This document shows positions 8,202-16,872 of a stretch of 64,000 nt of DNA, in pieces. Every line of letters begins with the position of its first letter. Position 1 is the stretch's first letter. This DNA comes from Bacteriovorax sp. Seq25_V (lineage in GTDB: Bacteria > Bdellovibrionota > Bacteriovoracia > Bacteriovoracales > Bacteriovoracaceae): contig NZ_AUNI01000009.1 in the NCBI RefSeq assembly GCF_000447795.1, forward strand, positions 62,001 to 126,000, written 5' to 3'. Made by a program: the position numbers and the translations under genes. The notes below the pieces were generated by a model. The model was not told the DNA's origin. It searched no databases and saw only the letters and a program-made list of their open reading frames with translations.

Positions 8202-9452
8202 TCATCCTTCTATTTTATCTTGTATCGATGTATCTCTTTGCGCCGCTTCACTATTTGAATTGTAAAGTGACTTCATATCTTTAAAAAGCAATCTTGGAAA
8301 AACACAAACTGCAAAAATAATTGCGATCGTTTTTAAAATTGTTACTGTGTCAATTTTATCCCCAATAATAGAGATGATTATTCCACTGGCAATGTTTGGA
8401 AAAACAAAGGAGAGGTCAAGAAGAGCAAAAACACGAGAAAGGTATTTGGAATCAACTTTTATTGATACATAGTTTAATTGACTTGTTATGCGCACAAATA
8501 CTGCAATTCCCCATAAGAGAAAGATTATCAGTGAGCTGTAAAAACCCGGAATGTAGAGCCATAAAAGCATTAAAATTGGTTCGGTACAAAGTGACCAAAC
8601 AATCATTTTTCCAGGTAGATATTTTTCATGAAATTTCTGGCTAACCCAGCCTCCAATTACGCCACCAAGACCAAAGAATGAAAAAGTTATTCCATAGGCC
8701 TGCTCGTCAAGTTTCAGAACATCTAGGAAGTAAGGCAGCATAAGGGGAATAAGAAAACCAATACAAAATCCTGCAACAATAGCATTTGATACAACAGCTA
8801 CAAGGTCACGATTTTTTGAAATATAAGTGAAGCCTTCATATGATTCTCTTATAATTGACTTCCCACTCTCTTCTTTTTTAGGGGGAGTGTAGTGAATTGT
8901 ACCAATAAGATAAATTCCAATAAAGTAAGTGAATAGATCAAAACTTAGAACTTCGTGGATCCCTTTAAATGTTGAATAAAGAGTTGCCCCCAAAAAAGGA
9001 CCTAGCATGTGCAGAATTGCAAATGTTGATCCGAAAAGAGCATTTGCCTTTGGTATATCTTTTTGAGGAACTATATCATTGACGAGGGTTTGTCTTGTTG
9101 GATTATAGATCCCAGTAAATAGAGCAATTAGGCCATCAACCGCGATAATCCAATAAACATCTTTGATAAAAAATAAAGAAGCAACTAATGGAATTCTCCC
9201 ATAATTTGTAAAAAGTAAGAGGTTCCTTCGATTGAACTTTTCGCCAAGAGCTCCTCCAAGAATATTACCTAATGTTAAGAAAAAGAGAAACACTGCACGT
9301 GCAGCACCTAAGTAGGACTTGTTATTACTACTAAGCTCAAAAACCACGAGCATTAAGGCTGTCTCTGTAATGAATGAGCCTAACTCTGAAGTTAAGCCCG
9401 CAAGATATAGCTTCTTAAAATTTGGATATTTTAAAACTTTTGGCAGGGCCAC
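8202..9452 (-). CDS. MFS transporter
   Basis: The 416-aa protein has about 12 hydrophobic helices and MFS features: a first helix with NLASELGSF-like polarity, a loop GGALGEKFNRRN after helix 2 matching the family's loop 2-3 motif, and a duplicate-like GGWVSQKFHEKY in the second half. It most resembles the NRE/MdtG-like group that includes multidrug and enterobactin exporters, but substrate cannot be read from sequence. A GTG start at 9452 follows AGGGTAG at a good distance. It sits between the nitronate monooxygenase-like gene (5 bases) and the saccharopine dehydrogenase gene (1 base), so these three form one transcript. Confidence 0.8.
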   Translation of the reverse strand: MALPKVLKYPNFKKLYLAGLTSELGSFITETALMLVVFELSSNNKSYLGAARAVFLFFLTLGNILGGALGEKFNRRNLLLFTNYGRIPLVASLFFIKDVYWIIAVDGLIALFTGIYNPTRQTLVNDIVPQKDIPKANALFGSTFAILHMLGPFLGATLYSTFKGIHEVLSFDLFTYFIGIYLIGTIHYTPPKKEESGKSIIRESYEGFTYISKNRDLVAVVSNAIVAGFCIGFLIPLMLPYFLDVLKLDEQAYGITFSFFGLGGVIGGWVSQKFHEKYLPGKMIVWSLCTEPILMLLWLYIPGFYSSLIIFLLWGIAVFVRITSQLNYVSIKVDSKYLSRVFALLDLSFVFPNIASGIIISIIGDKIDTVTILKTIAIIFAVCVFPRLLFKDMKSLYNSNSEAAQRDTSIQDKIEG

Positions 9453-9457
9453 AATTA

Positions 9458-10444
9458 CTACCCTAATTTATTTTTGAAAGTCTCTAATGCTTCTTCGTAT
9501 TCACTAATTAGTCGTGAGATAACATCACTAACTTTTTCTTTCTTTGTAATAAACTCAATTGATGGGCCAGCCACCCAAACTGTTTTATAAGTTGCGGCAA
9601 ATGCTGCTTTCTCAACAGCTTTCATTCCTTTGTAGTAAGTTAGCATCTTTGCATACTTTTTAAACTGTCTATTAGAGTTTAGGAAAGCTTCAATAAAATT
9701 TTGATTTACACCAATTTTTTGAACATAAGGTGTATTGATTACTGTACATGCACTTCCCGATATTTTATTAGTCATAACAATATCTTTAGCACCATATTTA
9801 ACAACAGCATCTTTATATTCTTCAGATACAGGACTTTCATCAGTTGCGATGAATGGGCTGCCAATTGAAACACCTTCAGCACCAAGAGATAGAGAACTAA
9901 GGAGACCTGACCCTGTTCCAACACCTCCTGCAGAAATAACTGGAATTTTACAGTGTTTCTGTAGCATTGGAACTAGAATTGAAGTGGGAACTGGGCCAGC
10001 ATGTCCGCCAGCACCTGAGTTAACGGCAATAATTGCATCGGCTCCAAGGGATTCAACTTTTTGTGCGTAAGTAACATCAACTACGTCACAGAATATTTTT
10101 GTACCTTGTGGGCGACACTTCTTTATGACTTCCTCAGGACTTCCAAGGGAAGTGATAATGAAGTCTGGCACATATTTTTCGCAAATTTCTATTTGTTTTG
10201 CGAGATAGATATTTGACTTGTTTACTATGAGATTGATTCCAAATGGACCTGGGCATTCTTTTTTTAACTCTTGTATTCCTTCTTCAAATAACTCAGGTGT
10301 TCTCCAGTTTGCAGCAGGAATACAGCCCATGATACCAGCTTTAGCAGCTTCAATAAGCATTTCTTTACTTGAGGCAAGGAACATTGGAGCCATTATTATT
10401 GGATATTTAATTTTGAATGTTTCAGTTAGCCATGTATTGATCAT
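9458..10444 (-). CDS. NAD(P)H-dependent flavin oxidoreductase, nitronate monooxygenase family
   Basis: The 328-aa protein is a TIM-barrel flavoprotein of the 2-nitropropane dioxygenase/FabK-like family. Visible motifs are the N-terminal IIMAPMFLAS, GAGGHAGP in the middle, the FMN phosphate-binding ISAGGVGTGSGL and GAEGVSIGSPFIAT. The family includes nitronate monooxygenases, which detoxify propionate-3-nitronate and alkyl nitronates, and enoyl-ACP reductase FabK; I prefer a nitronate monooxygenase-like role but cannot decide from sequence. It is the first gene of the minus operon with an MFS carrier and a dehydrogenase. The ribosome site AAAGGAG is strong. Confidence 0.82.
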   Translation of the reverse strand: MINTWLTETFKIKYPIIMAPMFLASSKEMLIEAAKAGIMGCIPAANWRTPELFEEGIQELKKECPGPFGINLIVNKSNIYLAKQIEICEKYVPDFIITSLGSPEEVIKKCRPQGTKIFCDVVDVTYAQKVESLGADAIIAVNSGAGGHAGPVPTSILVPMLQKHCKIPVISAGGVGTGSGLLSSLSLGAEGVSIGSPFIATDESPVSEEYKDAVVKYGAKDIVMTNKISGSACTVINTPYVQKIGVNQNFIEAFLNSNRQFKKYAKMLTYYKGMKAVEKAAFAATYKTVWVAGPSIEFITKKEKVSDVISRLISEYEEALETFKNKLG

Positions 10445-10518
10445 GGGATCTCCTTTTGGGAATAAAATATTTGATTTATTATACTTTTATTAGCAAGGAT
10501 ATCAAAGAGGGAAAGCGC

Positions 10519-10547
10519 TTGCACAAACTGAAATACTCACGTAACTT
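10519..10547 (+). promoter_or_regulatory. Predicted sigma70-type promoter of the SUV3-like helicase gene
   Basis: TTGCAC (10519-10524), 17-base spacer, TAACTT (10542-10547). The expected transcription start is at about 10554, the A of the start codon, and no Shine-Dalgarno sequence precedes the ATG. The mRNA may therefore be leaderless. Confidence 0.45.
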
Positions 10548-10553
10548 TAAAGC

Positions 10554-13214
10554 ATGGCAATAAAAGAATTACTCCCTTTAGTGGATTTTGAAGAATTAAA
10601 AAGAAACTTAGAAACTGAACGAAAAACTGTTATTAAAGTGAACAATTTTTCAGAAGAAGATGGTTATGTTCGCTCTCTTGAAGATGCGGAAATAGTTCTG
10701 AACTTTCTGAAGGATTTGATTACACCAATTTGGAATGTTTTTGATGAGTATCCTTCATTGCTTAAGTTCTTCTCAACAGATTATACATCATTCAATTCGT
10801 TAATAACTCGAGAAAATATTCTTGATCTTACGTTCTTGGACGATTGCCTAATTCCAGAAAAAGAGATGTTTTTCTTCGGTCAAGATGGTGGAATTAATAC
10901 AAAAGTTCTAGACATTCATAGAGCTGGATTCCATAGATGGATTAACGATAAGAAAATTTCACATGAGCAAACTACGGAACTTATTAAATCTGGAGATATT
11001 AGTGATTTAAAAGTATCTGACCTTAAGTGCCAGTGTTTTAACTGTACGGGTTCTTTTCGTGCAAAAGTTAGAGACATTATCTTTGATGAGAGTTTAAGAA
11101 TCATCAACGATGGAGAAGAGGAAATAAGAAAAAATATTGATGTGGGTGTGGGATTTGTCTCAGATCTATTCAATAATATGCATAAGGAATTAGATAAGAA
11201 TTTTTATAAAGCACGTTTCAAATTAAAGAGATCTTCTTTAAATCGTCTAGAAACACAAGCGAAGGAAATTTTAAAGAGTAAGTTTAATTATCCTTCCCCT
11301 CTTTGTGCTGAACATAGGAAGAATCTAACATTTATTTTTGATGAATATTTATATAAGAATGAATATAGCTCAGATCTAATTACTGAAGAAGAATACGATA
11401 AGTTTTTCAGATCTCTTGGTGTTAACTTTTGGAAAAATGAAAAATTTATTGAGAGAGAGTTTCAAAAGTTTGTTAAGTCGATTGTAATTTTAAAGAAAAA
11501 AGATGTGTCATCAAAAATTCTTCAAGAGTATTTAGGAGAATTTTGGGTTCATTCTGCGGCCAGACAAATCAAAAGAAAAATTGTCTATCATATGGGACCA
11601 ACAAACTCAGGTAAGACATATCATGCAATTGAGAAGTTGGCTTCGGTTGAGAAGGGATGCTATCTGGCTCCTCTGAGACTTCTTGCTGCAGAACTTTATG
11701 ATACATTGAACTCTAAGGGAGCAATAACAACACTGCTAACAGGTGAAGAAGTTATTGAAAGAGAGGGAGCTACTCACTATTCATCAACAATTGAGATGGC
11801 GAGGCTTACTGAATATTTTGATGTCTGTGTTATTGATGAAATTCAAATGATCACAGATTCATCAAGAGGGTGGGCGTGGACAAGGGCACTTGTAAACGTT
11901 TTTGCTGAAGAAGTGCATTTGTGTGGAGATGCATCCGCACTTGATTTAATTAAGGTTATCACTGAATTATGTGGTGATGAACTTATTATTAAAAATTATA
12001 CAAGAATGACTGAACTCGAAGTTCAGAGAAGACCAATTGTTCTTGCTGACATGGAAAAGCATGATGCACTCATTGTTTTTTCAAGAAGAAATGCATTACG
12101 TTTTAAAAGAGACCTAGAAAGATTAGGGTTTAGAGTTTCAATTGTTTATGGACGACTCTCTCCTGAAGTAAGGCGAGAGCAGGCACGAAAATTTGATCAA
12201 GGTGAAACTGATATAATGGTTTCAACTGATGCAATTGCTATGGGAATGAATCTTCCAATACGAAGAGTTGTTTTTTCTACGCTAAATAAATATGTTGATT
12301 CTCAAGAGTTTCAAATTTCTAATTCAGAAATAAAACAAATTGCAGGTCGTGCCGGAAGATATCAACGCTTTCCTCGTGGTTTCGTAACTTGTCTCAACAA
12401 AGTAGATGATGGATTAGAAATAATCAATGAAGCTCTCGAAGGAACCCTTGGCCAATCCACTCAGTGTATGGTTGGACCCGATTTAGATATTTTTAATCAA
12501 GTCAATACTGCTTTAATTTCAAATAATTTACCAAAGTTAAAACTTTCTGAGTTTTTAAGACTTTTTAACACAATGACTTTTAAGCAACCATTCTTCTGTG
12601 TTGATATGAAGGAGATGATCGAGTTAGCTGAAGCCGTAGAGGAAGCAGATAAGAAAGAAATTTTAACTGATGCTGAGATCTTTGGTTTTGCTTGTGCTCC
12701 AGTTAATCTAGGGTTACTTGAGCATGTTCAGTACTACATGTGGATACTTAATAAGTATGTGGCCTCAGAAGCAATTATTAATGACTCGATTGATCCGACA
12801 TCAAATGATATTGACTATTTAGAGACATCGATTAAGTGTGTTGAGTTGTACCAATGGCTATCAAGGCATTTTAATAATAAACACTTTGATTACGATGAAA
12901 CAAATCTTCTCGATAATAAACAATTAGCGATTGATAAACTGAATAATCTTCTCTCTGAAAAGATTGTTCCAACGTGCTCGAGTTGTGGTTGTAAATTGCC
13001 AGAAGACTCTAAGTTCGCTATATGTGAAAGCTGCTTCGAAAGACGCCGCTCTCGTCGAAGTGGAGGAAGACCAAACTTTAGTCGCAATAGTGAGGGTAAA
13101 GGCAAACCTGGTAGTTCGAGCAGTGGAAATAGAGGCGGAAGTAGCAAAGGAAAAGGTGGATCTTTTTCTGGTAAGAAGAGACCAAGCCGAAAAAGAAAAT
13201 CTACTAAGAAGTAA
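10554..13214 (+). CDS. SUV3-like superfamily 2 RNA helicase with Cys clusters
   Basis: The 886-aa protein has a helicase core close to the mitochondrial/alphaproteobacterial SUV3 family. Walker A is GPTNSGKT (about 348-355), followed by LAPLRLLA; motif II is DEIQM (about 428), motif III-like LCGDAS, then STDAIAMGMNLPI and QIAGRAGRY (motifs V and VI). SUV3 helicases unwind RNA 3'-5' and work with PNPase or RNase in RNA decay. Before the core is about 345 aa of unknown sequence with a CQCFNC cluster near 160. After it is a zinc-ribbon-like CSSCGC...CESC (about 808-827) and a Gly/Ser/Lys/Arg tail for RNA binding. Function in RNA turnover is inference from the family. Its stop overlaps the next ATG by one base. 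Confidence 0.85.
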   Translation: MAIKELLPLVDFEELKRNLETERKTVIKVNNFSEEDGYVRSLEDAEIVLNFLKDLITPIWNVFDEYPSLLKFFSTDYTSFNSLITRENILDLTFLDDCLIPEKEMFFFGQDGGINTKVLDIHRAGFHRWINDKKISHEQTTELIKSGDISDLKVSDLKCQCFNCTGSFRAKVRDIIFDESLRIINDGEEEIRKNIDVGVGFVSDLFNNMHKELDKNFYKARFKLKRSSLNRLETQAKEILKSKFNYPSPLCAEHRKNLTFIFDEYLYKNEYSSDLITEEEYDKFFRSLGVNFWKNEKFIEREFQKFVKSIVILKKKDVSSKILQEYLGEFWVHSAARQIKRKIVYHMGPTNSGKTYHAIEKLASVEKGCYLAPLRLLAAELYDTLNSKGAITTLLTGEEVIEREGATHYSSTIEMARLTEYFDVCVIDEIQMITDSSRGWAWTRALVNVFAEEVHLCGDASALDLIKVITELCGDELIIKNYTRMTELEVQRRPIVLADMEKHDALIVFSRRNALRFKRDLERLGFRVSIVYGRLSPEVRREQARKFDQGETDIMVSTDAIAMGMNLPIRRVVFSTLNKYVDSQEFQISNSEIKQIAGRAGRYQRFPRGFVTCLNKVDDGLEIINEALEGTLGQSTQCMVGPDLDIFNQVNTALISNNLPKLKLSEFLRLFNTMTFKQPFFCVDMKEMIELAEAVEEADKKEILTDAEIFGFACAPVNLGLLEHVQYYMWILNKYVASEAIINDSIDPTSNDIDYLETSIKCVELYQWLSRHFNNKHFDYDETNLLDNKQLAIDKLNNLLSEKIVPTCSSCGCKLPEDSKFAICESCFERRRSRRSGGRPNFSRNSEGKGKPGSSSSGNRGGSSKGKGGSFSGKKRPSRKRKSTKK

Positions 13215-14047
13215 TGAATGTTATTGAATATGCAAAGCTGATTTTAAACTCTTCTAGTATTGAAGATAAGCTATTAGATCCATCTGTTGTAACTTCTCTT
13301 GATGGAAGCACTGCAGATTTTGAAAAGCTTAAAGACTTGATGCCGGCGCGAGAGCCGCGCATTTCTTTTAGTTCTACTCAAATTAAATTTCCAAGAAAGA
13401 ATACTTTACATTTAAATGACCGCAAGGCCCTTGCTCTTCATTTTTTTGCCAATCATGAATTGTTGGCAATTGAGATGATGGCTGCTGCTCTTTTATATCT
13501 CCCATTGAATGATAATTATTCAAAAAGAATTAGAATGGGAATTCTTCAAACGATAAAAGATGAGCAAAAGCATTTCAAACTCTATCGTCATCGTATGAAT
13601 GACTTCGGAATTGATTTTGGTGACTTCCCTGTTAATGACTTCTTTTGGCGCCAAATGCAAAAAATGAAATCAATTAATGAATATCTTGCAGTAATATCTT
13701 TAACCTTTGAAGCTGCAAATCTTGATTTTGCGAAAAATTATGGAAGTATTTTTGCTGCTGTAGATGATGATAAAACAGCTAAAATTATGGATATTGTCTA
13801 TCAAGATGAAATCTCGCATGTTGCTTTCGGAGTAACTTGGCTCAATAAATGGAAAGAAGATAAAAGTCTTTGGCAGTATTATGTTGATAGCCTACCAGAT
13901 CTTCTTACTCCTGCAAGATCAAAGGGAACAATCTTTGATTTTGAAGGGAGAGTAAAGAGCGGTATGGATGAGGACTTTGTTTCAAAGATTAGAGATTATC
14001 GTGACGAGTTTACTGTTACTAATCGTAAAGAGTGGAACGAGAAGTGA
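13214..14047 (+). CDS. Ferritin-like DUF455 family protein
   Basis: The 277-aa protein is mostly alpha-helical and has the carboxylate/His pattern of a di-iron four-helix bundle: NHELLAIE (about 80), DEQKHF (about 117), FEAANL (about 162) and DEISHVAF (about 198). This matches the DUF455 ferritin-like family. These proteins may be iron-dependent oxidases or hydroxylases, but the reaction is not established. The ATG overlaps the helicase stop (TAATG), and the ATP-grasp-like gene overlaps its 3' end, so the three genes are translationally linked. Working with the ATP-grasp protein in modifying a small molecule or peptide is possible but only inferred from the linkage. Confidence 0.8.
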   Translation: MNVIEYAKLILNSSSIEDKLLDPSVVTSLDGSTADFEKLKDLMPAREPRISFSSTQIKFPRKNTLHLNDRKALALHFFANHELLAIEMMAAALLYLPLNDNYSKRIRMGILQTIKDEQKHFKLYRHRMNDFGIDFGDFPVNDFFWRQMQKMKSINEYLAVISLTFEAANLDFAKNYGSIFAAVDDDKTAKIMDIVYQDEISHVAFGVTWLNKWKEDKSLWQYYVDSLPDLLTPARSKGTIFDFEGRVKSGMDEDFVSKIRDYRDEFTVTNRKEWNEK

Positions 14048-14958
14048 GCGACATTGTAAACTTTGATTTTGATGTCAATTTTCCAAATCGTACAATTGAT
14101 TTCTCTTACAAAAATAGATCACTTTTCGAGTGGGTCTATTTCTTTATTAATAAGGTAGAAAATTCGACATTATACACTACTGAAAATTATTCTAAATCAT
14201 ATCTTGAAAAACTTAAAAGTTTTGGTTGTGTAATTCCTAAGATTTCTAATGACAGAGAAGGGATTTCTCCTTGGTGGGGAAACTTTGATGAATATGAAAG
14301 AAAGGAAAAATTCATATCTAAGATCAATATATTAAAAACTCTAAATGGAACAAATCTTATTCCTGATTTTGTAACAGATGTGAGATCTCAAGAAAAACTT
14401 GATAGAGTACTTAAAAATCAGGGAAGTTACTTCTTTAGAGAAGAATATAATTTTTCTGGAATTGGTAGTTGTATATATGAATCAGGAAAATTTTATAATT
14501 TTAAGAAAGGGGTGATTGCTCCTCTTCTTAATGTAAAGCAAACTTTCGGAGTTACCGTAGATTTAGATAATGATACTTATTTCATATGCACAAATACAAT
14601 TGGGGCGAATGGAACCTTTCGCGGTGGGCATCTTGTTGGAGTAAATTCATTTTCAAAGTATTTAAATAGTCGTGAGGATTCAATTAAAGAAGAATTTAAA
14701 GATATATTTGCTAAACTCAGAGCTTGTGGTGCGAAAGGTGTCATTCAATTTGATTCATTGATCTATGATGTAGATGGGAAAAGTCATTGGTACAAAATCG
14801 TTGAAGTTAACTATCGCAAAACGATGGGGTTGTTGATTAAGTCTCTAACAGAAATGTTTGGAGAGGGTGAGTTTGTTATCTCTACAAAGCCAATTAATGG
14901 AATTCAAATCTCACCAGATAATCTAAAGCTTAAATCTTACTATATTCCTAAGGTGTAA
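14032..14958 (+). CDS. ATP-grasp-like protein, 308 aa
   Basis: The fold is inferred from motif order. FFREEYNFSGIGS (about 140-152) resembles the glycine-rich B-strand loop of ATP-grasp ligases. VIQFDSLIYDVDGK (about 240) and KIVEVNYRKTMG (about 260) match the acidic metal-binding strand and the final E-x-N-x-R catalytic motif. ATP-grasp enzymes join a carboxylate to an amine or thiol via an acylphosphate; the substrate is unknown. Two starts are possible: ATG at 14032, used here, and GTG at 14044, which overlaps the stop of the ferritin-like gene as GTGA. Neither has a strong ribosome site. Its 3' end overlaps the opposing aldolase-family gene by 11 bases. Confidence 0.65.
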   Translation: MEREVSDIVNFDFDVNFPNRTIDFSYKNRSLFEWVYFFINKVENSTLYTTENYSKSYLEKLKSFGCVIPKISNDREGISPWWGNFDEYERKEKFISKINILKTLNGTNLIPDFVTDVRSQEKLDRVLKNQGSYFFREEYNFSGIGSCIYESGKFYNFKKGVIAPLLNVKQTFGVTVDLDNDTYFICTNTIGANGTFRGGHLVGVNSFSKYLNSREDSIKEEFKDIFAKLRACGAKGVIQFDSLIYDVDGKSHWYKIVEVNYRKTMGLLIKSLTEMFGEGEFVISTKPINGIQISPDNLKLKSYYIPKV

Positions 14959-15583
14959 TATACTTATTGTAGAGAGTAAGGCAACGGTTGTACGCCTCGT
15001 TAAGATCTTTACCATAAGTCACAATACCATCATCGTGTCCTGCCATTGCAAATCCAGCACCAGGATATTTTTTAGCGAGTTCTTGAACAGCATTTGCCAT
15101 TTGCTTAGTTCCGTAGGGAACATCCTTTGCTGTAAATGGTTCATTTGCTAAAATCATTTTCTTCCATAAATCTTCGTGATGAATATGGACAACCGCTCCA
15201 ATATTATCGTCAACTTCATAGATGGCTGCATGAGTTAAAGACTCACTTGAGGGAAGAATTGCTCCACGCGATGCTATTTTATTTCTATCAAGGTCATAAT
15301 CTAATACTAGTGTGTAATGTGTATTGTCGAGATCTGGAAGGTGTCCTGTCTGAGTCCCCGAAATGACAAATTGTGGTTTCTTTGTCTGACGAAACTCTTG
15401 GAGATTAAAACGCTCAGAGATGTTTCCATAGCCTACTTGATGCATTTCATAGAAGCCAATGAGCTTCAGATCGAAAAGCATTTTACGATATTTTTCAATG
15501 TTAGTTACGAATTTATTGTTGATCGATTCAGTCTTGTAATAGTCACTAAAATCGAACTTAATAACACCTTCATCTAAAGTCAT
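14948..15583 (-). CDS. Class II aldolase/adducin family protein
   Basis: The 211-aa protein has the zinc site of class II aldolases: HIHH (H133, H135, H136) and a later AGHDDG histidine. GYGNISER near 51-58 is the usual phosphate-binding GNxS-type turn, and SESLTHAAIY also fits. The family includes L-fuculose-1-phosphate and rhamnulose-1-phosphate aldolases, ribulose-5-phosphate 4-epimerases and methylthioribulose-1-phosphate dehydratase. The catalytic acid position is not decisive, so the substrate remains open. It is convergent with the ATP-grasp gene and stands alone on the minus strand. Confidence 0.72.
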   Translation of the reverse strand: MTLDEGVIKFDFSDYYKTESINNKFVTNIEKYRKMLFDLKLIGFYEMHQVGYGNISERFNLQEFRQTKKPQFVISGTQTGHLPDLDNTHYTLVLDYDLDRNKIASRGAILPSSESLTHAAIYEVDDNIGAVVHIHHEDLWKKMILANEPFTAKDVPYGTKQMANAVQELAKKYPGAGFAMAGHDDGIVTYGKDLNEAYNRCLTLYNKYITP

Positions 15584-15654
15584 TTAAGCACTCCAAAAAA
15601 AATACGATAAGATAGATATACCTACTTGAAATCACAGTGTAAAGGGAGGGCCTG

Positions 15655-16782
15655 GTGGCCGAAAGTTTTTTAGACAAACTTAAAGATAAAATAGCACCGA
15701 TAAAAGAAAAGATTCCGTTTCTGGCTAAAACTAATGATGATGATTATGAAGATGAAGATGAAGATGAAGATGAAGAAACTGAATTTGATGGGTCATCTGA
15801 GGATGCAACCGGGCAATTCGAAATAAATAAAGAACTTCTTGAAGAAGCTACAAATCCTCAATATAAGCCCGAAGACTCTGAGGCTTCTGAAGAAGACGAA
15901 GAAGACGAAGAGGACGAAGAGGACGAAGAGGACGAAGAGGATGACGAAGACGAAGATGAGGATGATGAAGAAGTAGAAAATGCAAAAAAGAAAAAGAAAA
16001 TCATTTATGGCATCGTGATTCTTGCATTAGTCTACATGGCCGCTGATGAATTTATGAAAGCTGGTGAAGAACCCATTCCTGAACCTGTGCCAATTGTACG
16101 TAAGAATAAAAAAAATAAAGTAAAGCAAAAGCCAGCTGTTGATCAAGCTACAAATCAAAATGAAGCCGCAGTTGTTGAAACTAGAGTAAAAACTCCTGTT
16201 CAAGAGGAGCAGGCTAAAACAGAAGTCGTTGAAGCAAAAAACGAGATATCTGAACAAGTCGCTGTAGCACCCACAGTTTCTGATGAGCCTGAAGCTAATG
16301 AAGAGATTAAAGTTCCTGAAGAACCTAAAGAAGAAGCTCCAATTCAGGTTGTTGAAGAACCTAATTTAGGTGAGCTTAACTTTGATAGCACAGCAGAAGT
16401 TCAAGAAGTAAAAGATGATAAAAATCAGCTTAATAATGAACTTGATGAAAATAGTGGAGCAAATAACTTAGACAGTCAATTAACTGCCATTATTCAAAAG
16501 GTCGAAGATGATAGTCAAAAAGAACAAGAAAAGCTTGAGTATGTAGAACCACCAAACTATGAAAACTTTGGTGAATCTTTAGTTTACAATTGTAAAGGGC
16601 GTCACTGGGCTTGTGTGAATAAAGAAGCTCATTTTCAATGTATGAAAAACTATAAGTGGGCAAAGAGTACGGGGAAGACACCAGAGTGTTCGAACTTTAA
16701 AGTTCTTGCGACTGCGAAAGATTGTCGACTGCTTCAGTTGTATAATATTAATATGGTTGTTGAGATACCTGACTGTAAATAA
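15655..16782 (+). CDS. Single-span membrane protein with poly-acidic region and Cys-rich C-terminus
   Basis: The start is GTG at 15655, supported by GGGAGG five bases upstream. Residues 1-105 are cytoplasmic by prediction and dominated by Asp/Glu runs. A Lys-rich patch (AKKKKK) then leads into one membrane helix (about 117-135, IIYGIVILALVYMA). A long Pro/Glu/Val/Lys linker follows, ending in a small C-terminal domain (about 315-375) with five or six cysteines (NCKGRHWACVN, QCMKN, ECSN, DCRLL, DC). Topology is therefore acidic inside, Cys domain in the periplasm. I know no family for it. The linker looks like an extended periplasm-spanning arm as in TonB-like proteins, but no TonB domain is recognisable. 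Confidence 0.65.
   Translation: MAESFLDKLKDKIAPIKEKIPFLAKTNDDDYEDEDEDEDEETEFDGSSEDATGQFEINKELLEEATNPQYKPEDSEASEEDEEDEEDEEDEEDEEDDEDEDEDDEEVENAKKKKKIIYGIVILALVYMAADEFMKAGEEPIPEPVPIVRKNKKNKVKQKPAVDQATNQNEAAVVETRVKTPVQEEQAKTEVVEAKNEISEQVAVAPTVSDEPEANEEIKVPEEPKEEAPIQVVEEPNLGELNFDSTAEVQEVKDDKNQLNNELDENSGANNLDSQLTAIIQKVEDDSQKEQEKLEYVEPPNYENFGESLVYNCKGRHWACVNKEAHFQCMKNYKWAKSTGKTPECSNFKVLATAKDCRLLQLYNINMVVEIPDCK
15895..15939 (+). repeat. 9-bp tandem repeat (GACGAAGAG)x5 in coding sequence
   Basis: Five head-to-tail 9-base units (GACGAAGAA once, then GACGAAGAG four times) encode Asp-Glu-Glu. A GATGAA hexamer tract lies near 15746-15774. Changes in unit number would keep the frame and change only the length of the acidic arm. 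Confidence 0.85.
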
Positions 16783-16872
16783 TAGGGAAATAAGTTCATT
16801 GTTTAAAAACTTCTTTGACGTGATAAAATTAAGCGAACCAAATCAAATTAGTTTATAAACAATGGATTAGAA

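Noticed and set aside
12964-13227. Overlapping 87-aa frame at the helicase 3' end
   Set aside because: Shadow of the Gly/Ser/Lys tail, no start signal and no conserved features.
16801-16872. Promoter of the chemosensory operon
   Set aside because: TTGACG is present at 16815 but no -10 box fits at 16-18 bases, and no FliA or sigma54 consensus is found, so it was not listed.
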